A stretch of 64,000 nucleotides of DNA, taken from the NCBI GenBank assembly GCA_963822485.1, contig CAWGHW010000037.1:1-64000 (forward strand). Direction: 5' to 3'. Shown in pieces: positions 8,577 to 17,471 of the stretch. The notes beneath the pieces are model-generated. The model did no database searches. It was given only the letters and a program-made list of their open reading frames with translations, and had not been told where the DNA came from. The translations under genes were made by a program, and so were the position numbers. Numbering within the stretch: position 1 is the stretch's first letter; each line of letters begins with the position of its first letter. The DNA is from DASUBV01 sp963822485 (GTDB lineage Bacteria; Actinomycetota; Actinomycetes; Streptosporangiales; Streptosporangiaceae).

Positions 8577-9540
8577 GGATGCCCCTTCGTTGGGTCGTCC
8601 AGCGCATCCCGCAGACGCGCATGGCGGCACCCGAAGTGAGGTGCCTGCGCGTAACGTAACCAAGCGATTATTTAAGGTCAAGAAGCCAGCAGAATATCCA
8701 TTTCAAGTGATTGTGGACTTGCATCTGGACTCGCGCTTGTCAAGTTCAGGAACGGTGACAGATACGTTCCTGTCCAACGGCCAGGTGGATGTCCCGCTGG
8801 TGGCCAGGCAAAAGTCTCCGCCCCTCGTCCTGATTGGTTCTTGTCCAGGGCGGTTCCCCATGCGGCCCGGGCTTCGCGCATGGGGTAGAAGCCACCGATG
8901 GTGACTATGAACGCTTACGTGGTGCGGGAGGCTGACAGCGGTGGCGTGCTCGGGCAGGAACCGGCCCTACTGAAAGGAGCCAGACAGCGGGCGGGCCTGA
9001 GCCAGATCTGCTCGTTGCCGGCTGCAAGTTGCCGATGGCGGGTCTACCCGGTCTACTTCCACGCAGCCTGGCCCCGCAGTGAGCTAGGCGCGAATGCGCA
9101 ACTCCAGCGGTCGCGGACACGTCCGGCAGCCAATGCCGTGTCAGTCCACGAAGAATAGCCGAATTCCGCGAACGACATTCGGCGGAGAACGAGTCACCGT
9201 CTTTAAAGCGCCGGACCCGCATCGACGGCCTAGGTGGCGAGCTGGCTTCATTAGCTGACAATTCTGTGCCGTTGCTACTCAATACCGCCCATGTGCGCAG
9301 GAGACTCGTTTGACATGAGTACAGTGCTGTGTCTAGGATTCCGGAGTGAACATGCGGGGTTGGGATAAAGGTAGTCGCGCTCGGCGCGACGAGCCGCATT
9401 GGGCGCACGGGTTTGGCCTGCCTCTGGGCTGACTGCTCTGTTATGCTGGCGCCTTACTTCGACGAGCACAGGCGGCGGCTCCGGTCCATTCAGCTCAGCC
9501 AAGCCGACCATCTCAGCACGCTCCCGCAAAGGTACGAGCG
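8577..9540. other. long intergenic region without a convincing gene
   Basis: About 960 bp between the divergent sedolisin and multicopper oxidase genes. Its base composition is less GC-rich than the neighbours (for example gattatttaaggtcaag near 8670). Short frames such as 8898-9158 on + have no recognisable content or codon bias. A hairpin with arms CCCCATGCG (8856-8864) and CGCATGGGG (8877-8885) sits in the middle. The region probably holds the two divergent promoters plus decayed sequence. Confidence 0.4.
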
Positions 9541-9547
9541 AAAGGAG
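9541..9547 (+). promoter_or_regulatory. ribosome binding site fixing the oxidase start
   Basis: AAAGGAG ends 5 nt before the GTG at 9553. This strong site shows that translation starts at 9553, 172 bp before the first in-frame start of the long frame, and so exposes the frameshift in the signal peptide. Confidence 0.7.
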
Positions 9548-9552
9548 AAATT

Positions 9553-11485
9553 GTGGACGGCAGTGATTCGGACGCAAACCGGATGGCCGGCGGAGTAGGC
9601 CGGCGGCGCCCTGCTGCGAAACGCTTTATTAGGCGGCGGCGCGGGACTGATTGCTATTCCTCTGGATGCGTCCTCCGCGTCGGCGAAACAGTACGCCCCC
9701 GGAACGGCGGATGCGGACACCGGGGTGCCGACAACTCCCCCGCTGAAGAAGTTTGTTGACCCGCTGCCCAGGCCGATGACAGCCATCCCGGATCCGTCCG
9801 CCTATCCGGGCGCTGATTACTACGACATCACGATGCGGCAGGGCTCCTGGCGGTTCCACCGGGACCTCGGGCTGGCCACCACGTGGGGTTACTGGGCGGC
9901 GAACCCGCACGATCCTCACCAGCCGATCGGCATGGGCTATCTCGGTCCGACCATCAGCGCGACCAAGGACCGCCCGACGGTCGCCAGATACCGCAACGAG
10001 CTGCCGACTACCCATCTGTTCCAGTTCGTGATCGACCTCCTGCGCAAAGGGGACGCCCAGCTCACCCCGATCCCGCCCCCTCCTTACAAGAGCACGCCCC
10101 CTCTTCCCCCGCACGTCAGCGTGTGGAACGTCGTACACCAGCACGGCGGTTTCACCGCGCCGCAATCCGACGGGCTGCCGCTGCAGTCGTACAGCCCGCA
10201 CGGCGTCCACGCCAAGTCGTACACCACTCTGGATCCGAGCCGGGTCAAGCGCAACGAAGCGATCTGCGCCTACACCAACCGCGAGCGTGCGGCGATGCTC
10301 TGGTACCACGATCATGCCATGGCGATGACCAGCCTCAATGTCTACGCGGGGCTGGCCGGTGTCTACCTCGTTCGTGACCCTGCCGACGAGCGGCTGGGGC
10401 TGCCGCGAGACGAATTCGAGGTCCCCCTCATCCTGCAGGACCGGACCTTCAACCGGGACGGCTCGCTCGCTTACACCATGCTCCAGGTGCAAGGTGCGGA
10501 CACCCCCGTCGTCAACGGGAAGGCGTACCCTTTCCTGGCCGTCGAGCCGCGACGCTACCGGCTGCGCATTCTCAACGCCTCGAACGAACGTCACTGGCGA
10601 CTGCAGTTCGGCGTCCCTCGGAACGTACTGCCCCAGCCCACACTGCCGTTCTGGCTGATCGGTACCGATCAGGGCTTCCGTGCCCCGTTGCAGATGCTGA
10701 ACTTCCTGATCGCGCCGGCCGAGCGGTACGACCTGATCGTCGACTTCGGTCAGATGCCCATGGGCACGAAGGTCACATTGCAGAACTACGACGCCCCGGT
10801 CCACTACCCCGGGGCGTCGGGCACCGGACCGGCAATCCCGGAAATCATGCAATTCCAGGTCACCAAACGATTGTCCGGAGGCGCGGACAAGACGACGCCG
10901 CCCAGGAAACTCAGGCTGCCAGCGGTCGTGCCGATCAAGCCAAAAGCCCACACCCGCCGGCGGGAATGGGTCGTGTACCAGCACTCGCTCTTCGGCACCA
11001 TGACGTTCAACGCGGTGCCATTCGTGGCGCCGTCCCAGGACTTCATCAAGGAGGGCTCGACCGAGATCTGGGAGTACATCAATCCCAACCACGATGCCCA
11101 CCCGATGCATGTCCACCTCGTCTCCTTCCAGGTGTGGAACAGGCAGCCGCTCGACGCCTACGCCTACCAGGCCCACTACGAGAAGTGGCTCAAAGGCGGT
11201 CGCAAACCAGCCGACAAACCGGTGCTGGCGCGCTACCTCACCGGTCCACCGATTCCGCCGGACCCGGACGAAGCACGGTCTAACAAGGACACCGTCAAGG
11301 CCTATTCGGAGATGGTGACCAGAATAATCATCAAGGAATTCAATCCGCCGACGGAAACGATCGCGTCGATACCAAACAGCGGCACCAAGTTCCCGGCGAC
11401 GTACGTCCAGCACTGCCACATTCTCGAACATGAAGACGATGACCTGATGCGCCCATGGACCATCGTCCGGGGATCTGCGAAGTGA
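9553..11485 (+). CDS. Tat-exported multicopper oxidase, apparent frameshift in the signal peptide
   Basis: The core (from 9725) has the four copper-binding blocks: HQHGG (about residue 194), WYHDHAM (about 251), HPMHVHLVSF (about 515) and HCHILEHEDDDLM (about 619). It oxidises substrates with reduction of O2 to water, outside the membrane. From the well-placed GTG 9553 the frame reads MDGSDSDANRMAGGVGRRR and then runs into nonsense. Removing one C from the CCC at 9609-9611 gives RRRLLRNALLGGGAG followed by LIAIPLDASSASA, a normal twin-arginine signal leading into the oxidase frame (about 643 residues in total). Without the correction the only start is the GTG at 9725, which would leave the enzyme unexported. 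Assembly error is the likelier explanation. Confidence 0.85.
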
Positions 11486-11532
11486 TCGACGTGCCACGCG
11501 CCAAGCAGGTGAAGCAGTAAAGCAGTCCCCGC

Positions 11533-11566
11533 GGGGCCGCAGGTAGAGATCTCTCCCTGCGGCCCC
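11533..11566. terminator. hairpin between convergent oxidase and mraY genes
   Basis: GGGGCCGCAGG (11533-11543) pairs perfectly with CCTGCGGCCCC (11556-11566) around a 12-nt loop. It is placed about 50 bp after each stop codon, and can end transcription from both sides. Confidence 0.65.
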
Positions 11567-11619
11567 GATTCCTGGCCGATTCTCTGCAGCACCGAGCCTC
11601 AGACCGGGCCAGAGGGGCG

Positions 11620-12693
11620 TCAGGCCTGCAGCCACGCCGCGTAGAAGATCCCGAGGCCGAGCGCCACGCACAGGCCGGAGATGACCCAGAACCTGATCAG
11701 GATCGTCGTATCCGCCCAGCCCGACAGCTCGAAGTGGTGCTGCAGCGGGGCCATCTTGAAGACCCGTTTCCCTCGCCCGGTTCTGATCTTGGTCACCTTG
11801 AACACGGTCACCTGAATCACGTCGGACATGGTGATGATCACGAACAGGCCGCCGAGGATCGCCAGCAGCAGCTGCGTCTTGGTACAGATGGCGAGGCCAG
11901 CCAGGGCACCGCCCAGAGCCAGCGACCCGGTGTCGCCCATGAAGATCTTGGCCGGCGGCGCATTCCACCACAGGAACCCGAAACAGGCGCCGAGGACTGC
12001 CGCGGCGACCACCGCCAGGTCAAGCGGGTCACGCACCTGGTAGCACTGCGAGGAGATGAAGCCGATGCAGTCGTTGCGCTCCTGCCAGACCCCGATCAGC
12101 ACGTAAGCGGACAGCACCAAGATCGTGGCTCCGGTGGCCAGACCATCCAGTCCGTCGGTGAGATTCACGGCGTTGGAGGTGCCGGCCACCATGATGACGG
12201 CCCAGATGATGAACGGCAGCGTGCCGATGGCCGGACCGAAGTCCCGCAGGAAGGACAGGGAGGGGTCAGCGGGCGTCAGGTCGATTTTGTCCGGATGCTG
12301 TAGCACCTCCGCCGCGAACGCCGCCGCCACCACGATCTGGCCGGCCAGCTTCGCCCGGCTGCGCAGCCCCGCACTGGTCTGCCGGAAGATCTTGAAGAAG
12401 TCGTCGACGAACCCGACCAGGCCCATTCCCGTCATCAGCAGCAGCACCAGCACGCCCGAGGGCGTGAACGGATCGTCGGTGGCCACGTGGCCTACCACGT
12501 AGCCGATCAGCGCCGCGATCACGAAGACTACGCCGCCCATGGTGGGCGTGCCGCGCTTGGTCTCGTGCGACTTGGGACCCTCGACCCGGATGGGCTGGCC
12601 AAAGCCGTGCCGCCGCATCAGGTTGGCCAGCAGCGGCGTCCCGAGCAGCGCGATGAGCAGCGCCACCGCCCCGGCGACGATGATCGTCTTCAA
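11620..12693 (-). CDS. mraY: phospho-N-acetylmuramoyl-pentapeptide-transferase
   Basis: 357 residues, the normal length. It is a polytopic membrane enzyme that moves phospho-MurNAc-pentapeptide from UDP to undecaprenyl phosphate, forming lipid I. Family signatures: KSHETKRGTPTMGGVVFV near the N-terminus, the catalytic Asp cluster NAVNLTDGLDGLATG, FMGDTGSLALGG, and KMAPLQHHFELSGW near the C-terminus. The start is TTG (12691-12693, LKTIIVAG), with GGGGGG about 9 nt upstream. Unusually it is not in a division/cell-wall cluster: its neighbours are a multicopper oxidase and a heme-binding-type protein. It is therefore probably a second copy beside a dcw-linked mraY. Confidence 0.95.
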   Translation of the reverse strand: MKTIIVAGAVALLIALLGTPLLANLMRRHGFGQPIRVEGPKSHETKRGTPTMGGVVFVIAALIGYVVGHVATDDPFTPSGVLVLLLMTGMGLVGFVDDFFKIFRQTSAGLRSRAKLAGQIVVAAAFAAEVLQHPDKIDLTPADPSLSFLRDFGPAIGTLPFIIWAVIMVAGTSNAVNLTDGLDGLATGATILVLSAYVLIGVWQERNDCIGFISSQCYQVRDPLDLAVVAAAVLGACFGFLWWNAPPAKIFMGDTGSLALGGALAGLAICTKTQLLLAILGGLFVIITMSDVIQVTVFKVTKIRTGRGKRVFKMAPLQHHFELSGWADTTILIRFWVISGLCVALGLGIFYAAWLQA

Positions 12694-12845
12694 CCGCGCG
12701 GCCCCCCGCAGGTGCCCGCCGACGGCGACCTGCGCCGCGTCGTTCCACGGAGGTTCACGCTGAGGAGGCTATCCGAGCAGCGGGCCGGTCGCTGCCTCGC
12801 TTCGCCTACTCGCGTACGGACGGGGAATGGCTGGCCGGGGTCGGG

Positions 12846-13808
12846 CTAGCTGGCCGAGACCGGCGGATCGACCTGGACGGGGGTGGGCGGCGTGCCGGAC
12901 TGGCGGGTCAAGGTGGCGACCGTAACGTGGGGCCAGCTCAGGCCGGAGAAGTTCAGCAGGACGATCTGCGAATACTGCAGTTGCGTGGGAATTGTCTCGC
13001 CCGTGAGCGTCTCCAGCCAGAAGGTGGCGGTGGCCCGGGCGGCCCGCGCATTGGCGCCCTGGGCGCCGCCCTTGAGGAAGGCCGTGTTCTGCGTCCCGCC
13101 GCCCGGCACCGGCGCATCCTGCGTGGAGACGTGCAAGGTCGTCGTCGTAGTGATGTGCTGGCCGGCGATCGCTTCGCTGAGCACGCTGTTGGGGTTGTCG
13201 AGCATCTTCTGGGTGATGCCGGTTAGCCCAGCTCCGGACGTCCGGAACTTGCTGGCCTTGGCCAGGGTCTGCTCGGGGAAATCCACCAGCCCGGCTGGAT
13301 CATTGACCGTGAACGGCGTGATGGTGACCTTGGCTATGTCCGGTGCCCCGGCCGAGGTGCTGCCGGTGCCCTGGGCCAGAATGGTCGTCCCGTGCGGAAT
13401 GGACGCCAGGCGTGCTACCGAGGGGGCCTCGCGGGGATCAGTGGTGGCCGGGATATCCACCCACAGGCCCGGCTCGATATGCAGCCCGGCGTTCAGGTTC
13501 TTGTCTGAAATCTGCTGCAGGTACGTCAGGCCGAACATGTTGATGTCGGGCTGCAGCAAGCCGCGGTTGGGGATCTGCCCCTGGATGACGTCGAACGCGA
13601 GCTGCTCGCTGGTCAGGTTGAGTTCGAGGAAGTGGTCCGAAGCTGACGTGTGATTGGGCCGCCAGATGCAGTTGAACCCCTGGCCGGCCCACGTCCCGAC
13701 GAGCCCGGCGAGCGGCCCGAGAGGGTTAGCCACATCCGGGAATGGATCATGGACCGGGTTGACGATCGGCGGCAGCGGCTCGAATATAAATTGGGTTTGC
13801 AGTTCCAT
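12846..13808 (-). CDS. putative heme-binding beta-barrel protein
   Basis: 320 residues, MELQTQFIFEPLPPIVNPVH. It contains a lipocalin/nitrobindin-like opening (NPLGPLAGLVGTWAGQGFN), SDHFLELNLTSEQLAFDVI, PNRGLLQPDINMFGLTYL, LHIEPGLWVDIPATTDP and the closing strand VLLNFSGLSWPHVTVATL. Proteins with this pattern are usually annotated as heme-binding, though I recall no biochemical proof for the bacterial members. There is no signal peptide. It stands alone upstream of mraY on the same strand, with 150 bp between them. Confidence 0.65.
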   Translation of the reverse strand: MELQTQFIFEPLPPIVNPVHDPFPDVANPLGPLAGLVGTWAGQGFNCIWRPNHTSASDHFLELNLTSEQLAFDVIQGQIPNRGLLQPDINMFGLTYLQQISDKNLNAGLHIEPGLWVDIPATTDPREAPSVARLASIPHGTTILAQGTGSTSAGAPDIAKVTITPFTVNDPAGLVDFPEQTLAKASKFRTSGAGLTGITQKMLDNPNSVLSEAIAGQHITTTTTLHVSTQDAPVPGGGTQNTAFLKGGAQGANARAARATATFWLETLTGETIPTQLQYSQIVLLNFSGLSWPHVTVATLTRQSGTPPTPVQVDPPVSAS

Positions 13809-14062
13809 AATTGCCCCCTGGGCGGAACGATGGGCGGAGTCCCTATGGCCACCCGGCCTGACTGATACAACCCTCGGCCTGAGCTAGCGGAATTGTCAAG
13901 GGCCGTTATGCTCGGTCAGTCACGGCTAAAGCGATGCTTAATATGCCAGGTAAAAAGCAGGCAATAACGGAGTCACGCGCCGCCCTTCTGAGCCGCTGAG
14001 TCACGGCCAGCCACCGGGTGCACGCGCCTGATTGCGCCGCGGGCAGGCCCCTCCCCCGCGCC

Positions 14063-14106
14063 GGCTGGCCTCGCCCGCGAATCAACCCGCTGCGGCGAGG
14101 CCAGCC
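14063..14106 (-). terminator. hairpin downstream of the solute-binding-protein remnant
   Basis: GGCTGGCCTCGCC (14063-14075) pairs perfectly with GGCGAGGCCAGCC (14094-14106). It lies 8 bp beyond the stop of the remnant on the - strand, as expected of the terminator of a former operon. Confidence 0.55.
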
Positions 14107-14114
14107 GCGCCCGG

Positions 14115-14335
14115 CTACTGGGTGAAGTACCAGTACTCAGGCAACATGAACCCTGGCCCGTCGTAGGCCCAGCCGCTGATGTCGCCCATGACCCAGGACT
14201 TGTTCGTGTTGTTGATCTCGCCGAGCATGGTGCTGAAACTCTGGCCGATCGTGGTGATCTGGATCCCGGCCTTGGAGACGTCGCCGTGGCTGCCGCTCCG
14301 AGCGGTCGGCGTTGCCACGGCTGAGACAGGGATGA
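14115..14335 (-). pseudogene. C-terminal remnant of a family-5 solute-binding protein
   Basis: About 55 residues on the - strand read SKAGIQITTIGQSFSTMLGE, NNTNKSWVMGDISGWAYDG and finish EYWYFTQ-stop. The same order occurs in the intact binding protein at 21782-23605: GVGISLNLSQAPFDEVI, then CNWQLDNWGGGWSY, ending EDWYFTSGS. The remnant lacks everything 5' and also the roughly 75 residues between the Trp-rich strand and the terminal WYFT, so it has an internal deletion too. The open frame continues upstream into the GH26-like gene on the other strand without homology. Confidence 0.55.
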
Positions 14336-14410
14336 GTTCAGAAGGCAAGCGCTGGGGTAAGAGTGGTGGTACGCGACGCAAGTCCGGATTTTGCCTGGGG
14401 GTTCGCCGTG

Positions 14411-15376
14411 GTGACGATGAGGTCGAGGCCAGCCTTAGCTCTGGCCGGCCTGCTGGCAGCTGGCGCGGCAGCACTGGTGCCGGCCACAGGCGCCTCCGCG
14501 ACAGTGCCCCGGTCGGCAGCGGCCGCCGCAACGCCGTCGGCGAAGTCGGCGACGTCCAGCTCGCCGGCCGCACGCCCGCAGGCTCTGGCTGCACCACTGG
14601 GCTTCGGCCTGTACCAGAGCAGCAACAATGCTCAGTACTCATTTCCCGTGACGCCCGCGTACGCGATTCAGTATTACGGCTGGTATGAGCCGTTCCAGAC
14701 CGCCGACGCGCAGGCGGCATGGAATGCCGGCACCGAGACCTTTGCGGAACTCCAGACCTGCGGTAACCCGTGTAATGCCAGCACCAGCGTCCCGATCACC
14801 AGCGTGATCAACGGAACCTACGATTCATACCTGGTGAGGTTCGCTGACGCGGTCGCGGCGTTTGGCCATCCCGTGCTGCTGACATTCGATCACGAGATGA
14901 ACGGGGCCTGGTATCCGTGGGGCGACACCACGATCACGCCAGCGCAATGGATCGCGGCCTGGCAGCACGTAACCTCTGTTATCAGCTCGATCGCACTTAA
15001 TGCCACCTGGATATGGGTGCCGAATATCGAGCAGGGCGCGGCGTCGGTGGCAACCTACTGGCCCGGCCAGGGGTACCCGAATGCTCACGTCAACGTGGTC
15101 GGCCTGGATGGGTACTTCCAGAACTCCGGCTCAACGTGGGCGAACACGTTCTCGCGGAGCGTCACGGACGTCATGGCCGCGAGCGGCGGGATATATCCGT
15201 TCGTCGTCGCGGAGACGGGCGTCCCGTCGACCGACACCAATGGCGTGTCGCAGATCGACAATCTGGTTGCGGGCGCACGTTCAGCTGGCGCCGCGGCCCT
15301 GATGTACTTTGACTCCGGCACCAAGTGGGCGTTTACCCCCGCCGAGCAGTCCGAGTTTGTTAACGACGTGGGATGA
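14411..15376 (+). CDS. secreted GH26-like glycoside hydrolase
   Basis: About 321 residues. GTG 14411 lies 10 nt after CTGGGGG; ATG 14417 (MRSRPALALAGLLAAG) is an alternative. A signal peptide ending near ATGASA is followed by a Ser/Ala-rich linker and a TIM-barrel hydrolase: FGLYQSSNNAQ, FDHEMNGAWYPWG with the acid/base Glu, WIWVPN, NVVGLDGY, and the nucleophile Glu in FVVAETGVPS. This is the pattern of family 26 endo-mannanases and related beta-glycanases, so a secreted plant or fungal polysaccharide hydrolase is likely. Its 3' end overlaps the end of the convergent MerR gene by 17 bp. Confidence 0.75.
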   Translation: MTMRSRPALALAGLLAAGAAALVPATGASATVPRSAAAAATPSAKSATSSSPAARPQALAAPLGFGLYQSSNNAQYSFPVTPAYAIQYYGWYEPFQTADAQAAWNAGTETFAELQTCGNPCNASTSVPITSVINGTYDSYLVRFADAVAAFGHPVLLTFDHEMNGAWYPWGDTTITPAQWIAAWQHVTSVISSIALNATWIWVPNIEQGAASVATYWPGQGYPNAHVNVVGLDGYFQNSGSTWANTFSRSVTDVMAASGGIYPFVVAETGVPSTDTNGVSQIDNLVAGARSAGAAALMYFDSGTKWAFTPAEQSEFVNDVG

Positions 15377-15782
15377 GCCCGGGCGGCCCCGGCATTCGGC
15401 CGGCGACCAGGGACTGGTAGTGGGGGCACTCGGTGATGTCCTCGTAGCCGCAGGCCAGGCCGCCTTCGATGAGGTTCAGGGCGGCCTGCATCTCCGCTAT
15501 TCGCCCGAGGAGTTCATCACGGTGGCGGCGGGTGATCTGCCGGCGCTTCTCGACGTCGGCGATCGTCAGGATGTCGCGGATGTCGGTCAGGGCCAGCCCC
15601 GCCTCCTTGGCCAGCAGGATGCCCGCGACCCGGTAGAGGTCGAAGCGGCTGTACCGGCGGCGGCCTCCGGCCGCGCGCGCGGGCGAGAGCAGGCCCATGG
15701 TCTCCCAGTGGCGTAGTACGTGCGTGGCCAGGCCGAAGTGCCCGGCGACCTCGCCGATGCTCATAGTCGCGCTTGACTTCAT
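15360..15782 (-). CDS. MerR-family transcriptional regulator
   Basis: About 140 residues. The winged helix is MSIGEVAGHFGLATHVLRHW followed by ETMGLLSPAR and RRRYSRFDLYRVAGILLAKE, then a dimerisation coiled coil, and a short C-terminus with Cys residues (GGLACGYEDITECPHY) that may sense a ligand or metal. Start: ATG 15782 (MKSSATMSIG) sits 6 nt after a -10-like CTTCAT and would be leaderless; ATG 15764 (MSIGEV) is the alternative. It is transcribed away from the methyltransferase at 15811, and a 22-bp perfect palindrome covers both promoters, so self-regulation and control of the methyltransferase are likely. Confidence 0.85.
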   Translation of the reverse strand: MKSSATMSIGEVAGHFGLATHVLRHWETMGLLSPARAAGGRRRYSRFDLYRVAGILLAKEAGLALTDIRDILTIADVEKRRQITRRHRDELLGRIAEMQAALNLIEGGLACGYEDITECPHYQSLVAGRMPGPPGLIPRR

Positions 15783-15817
15783 GTCGACATGAAGTCGCAG
15801 CATGGGACGCATGTCAA
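15773..15817. promoter_or_regulatory. overlapping divergent promoters with MerR operator palindrome
   Basis: 15775-15796 is a perfect 22-bp palindrome, each half reading GACTTCATGTC. On + it lies between TTGACT (15773-15778) and CAGCAT (15798-15803), a 19-bp spacer as is typical of MerR-activated promoters; CAGCAT is 7 nt before ATG 15811. On -, TTGACA (complement of 15812-15817) and CTTCAT are 17 bp apart, 6 nt before ATG 15782. Both transcripts would be leaderless. Confidence 0.65.
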
Positions 15818-16560
15818 GCGAAGCAATCGAGGCCCTCATCCCGCAGCTCGACGCCGTCGACGAGAGTCCGGGCGCAGCGGCGCTGCGCGCCCGCTCCTAC
15901 GAGCTGCTGCGGGCCGCTCGTGGCGCGCTCGTGGTCGACGTCGGCTGCGGTGCCGGGCGGGCCGTGGCCGAGCTGGCGGACCAGGGCCTGCGGGTGACAG
16001 GGATCGACGTCAGCGATCAGATGATCGCGCTGGCGCGGGAGCGCTGGCCGCACGGCGAGTTCCGCGTCGGCGACGCGTACGCCCTGCCGCTGCAGGACGG
16101 GGAGGCCGCGGCCTACCGGGCCGACAAGGTCATCCACGCGCTGGCTGAGCCGGGACGGGCGCTCGCCGAGGCGCAGCGCGTTCTGGCTCCGGGCGGCCGC
16201 ATCGTGGTGTGCGGGCAGGACTGGGACACGTTGGTGACCGACTCCAGCGACCCGGAGCTCACCCGCACCATCGTGGCCAAGCGCGCCGACCAGGTGCCGT
16301 CGCCGCGGGCCGCCCGTCAGTACCGCAACCTGCTGCTGGACGCCGGCTTCCGCGACGTGACGGTGGAGGTGCACACGGGAGTGTTCACCGGCGGCTCGTT
16401 CCTGCCGGTACTCACCCGCCTCGCCGAGGTGTGCTGCGAGCACGGCGCGATCACACGTGCGCAGGCGGACGCGTGGATCGCCGACCAGGAGGAACGCGCC
16501 CGGTCCGACCGGCTGTTCGCGGCCGTGCCGATCTTCATGGCGGCGGCGACCAGCCCCTGA
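15811..16560 (+). CDS. class I SAM-dependent methyltransferase
   Basis: 249 residues from ATG 15811 (MSSEAIEALIPQLDAVDE); ATG 15802 is also in frame but overlaps the -10 box. SAM-binding motif I VVDVGCGAGRAVAELA, motif II GIDVSDQMIALAR, and post-motif LAPGGRIVVCGQDWDT are clear. The C-terminal half (RQYRNLLLDAGFRDVTVEVH) resembles the methyltransferase_11/UbiE-like group. The substrate is unknown. The tight divergent pairing with a Cys-containing MerR regulator suggests that the gene is induced by a small molecule, possibly the substrate. Confidence 0.85.
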   Translation: MSSEAIEALIPQLDAVDESPGAAALRARSYELLRAARGALVVDVGCGAGRAVAELADQGLRVTGIDVSDQMIALARERWPHGEFRVGDAYALPLQDGEAAAYRADKVIHALAEPGRALAEAQRVLAPGGRIVVCGQDWDTLVTDSSDPELTRTIVAKRADQVPSPRAARQYRNLLLDAGFRDVTVEVHTGVFTGGSFLPVLTRLAEVCCEHGAITRAQADAWIADQEERARSDRLFAAVPIFMAAATSP

Positions 16561-16577
16561 GCGGGCTCACCCGGCGC

Positions 16578-16609
16578 CGCCAGCGCGCGCCGTCGCCAGC
16601 GCGCGCCGT
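16578..16609. repeat. two tandem 16-bp copies
   Basis: CGCCAGCGCGCGCCGT occurs twice in a row, just after the methyltransferase stop. It is non-coding and of no evident function. Confidence 0.6.
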
Positions 16610-16638
16610 CGCACCGCGCCCAGCCGCGAATTGACACA

Positions 16639-16681
16639 GGGACGTTGACACGTGGACCGGGAACGTCCCGCTGGATAGATT
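16639..16681 (+). promoter_or_regulatory. inverted repeat and leaderless -10 box before the adenylyltransferase gene
   Basis: GGGACGTT (16639-16646) and AACGTCCC (16662-16669) form an 8-bp inverted repeat with a 15-bp spacer, overlapping one of two TTGACA hexamers (16631 and 16645). TAGATT at 16676-16681 is 6 nt before the GTG start at 16688. The repeat could be an operator; the -35/-10 spacing is not ideal for either TTGACA. Confidence 0.4.
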
Positions 16682-16687
16682 CCTCCG

Positions 16688-17329
16688 GTGAGCGAGCAAC
16701 TGCCCGACGGCGGCATCGAGCTATCACCCGCCGACATCGAAGCCCTTGATGCCCGGTGGTCATCGTGCTGGACCCCGAACGACGTCGCACGCCACCTGAG
16801 CGGCACCGCCACCCCCTGGTGCGTGGCCGCGGGCTGGGCCATAGACCTCTTCCGCGGCACGCAGACCCGCACGCACGGGGACATCGAGATCGCGATCCCC
16901 GCCGCGAGCTTCCCCCAGGTGCGCAGCCGCTTCCCCGGGTACGTCTTCGACGCGGTCAGCAGCGGCCGGATCTGGGAGAACGCCACCCCGGACGTACTGG
17001 CCGCCACCCACCAGACATGGCTGCGCGACGCGGCCACCGGCAACTACCTGCTCGACGTGTTCCGCGAACCGCACGACGGCGACACCTGGATCTGCCGGAG
17101 GAACGAGACGATCCGGCTTCCCTATCGCGACATCATCCGTCACACCCGGGACGGCATCCCGTACCTGGCGCCCGAACTGGTCCTGCTGTTCAAGGCCAAG
17201 CACGCCCGGCGGAAGGATCAGGCCGACTTCGACGCGACCGTCCCGCACCTGACCCCGGCCCAGCGCGAGACCCTCGCCGGGCTACTCGCCCGCACCCACC
17301 CGGGACATCCCTGGCTCGCGGACCTGTAA
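16688..17329 (+). CDS. aminoglycoside-2''-adenylyltransferase-like nucleotidyltransferase
   Basis: 213 residues from GTG 16688 (VSEQLPDGG). The core WCVAAGWAIDLFRGTQTR then THGDIEIAIP matches the aminoglycoside-2''-adenylyltransferase family (ANT(2'')-like), with a G-W-A-x-D start and the metal-binding Asp/Glu of HGDIEIA. Further conserved parts are LLDVFREPHDGDTW, LAPELVLLFKAKHARRKDQ and DFDATVPHL. Family members transfer AMP from ATP to a hydroxyl of an aminoglycoside, but many actinobacterial homologues have unknown substrates and no proven resistance. It is a single-gene unit with its own probable leaderless promoter. Confidence 0.75.
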   Translation: MSEQLPDGGIELSPADIEALDARWSSCWTPNDVARHLSGTATPWCVAAGWAIDLFRGTQTRTHGDIEIAIPAASFPQVRSRFPGYVFDAVSSGRIWENATPDVLAATHQTWLRDAATGNYLLDVFREPHDGDTWICRRNETIRLPYRDIIRHTRDGIPYLAPELVLLFKAKHARRKDQADFDATVPHLTPAQRETLAGLLARTHPGHPWLADL

Positions 17330-17471
17330 CCCCTGCCTGCCGTCTTCTGCGCGTTCATCTGCCTTTTGCCAAAACATCCGCCTGCTGTCCGCTCCCTGCC
17401 GTTGTATGCGTGACTCACATTGCCTTGGATGGCTTCGTTGCGTACGGCTGAGAGGACGTGGACCGATCAAC

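Noticed and set aside
9629..11971. A 780-codon open frame on the - strand across the oxidase and mraY genes
   Set aside because: It is a GC-driven shadow: both genes on their proper frames have full conserved motifs and the shadow has none.
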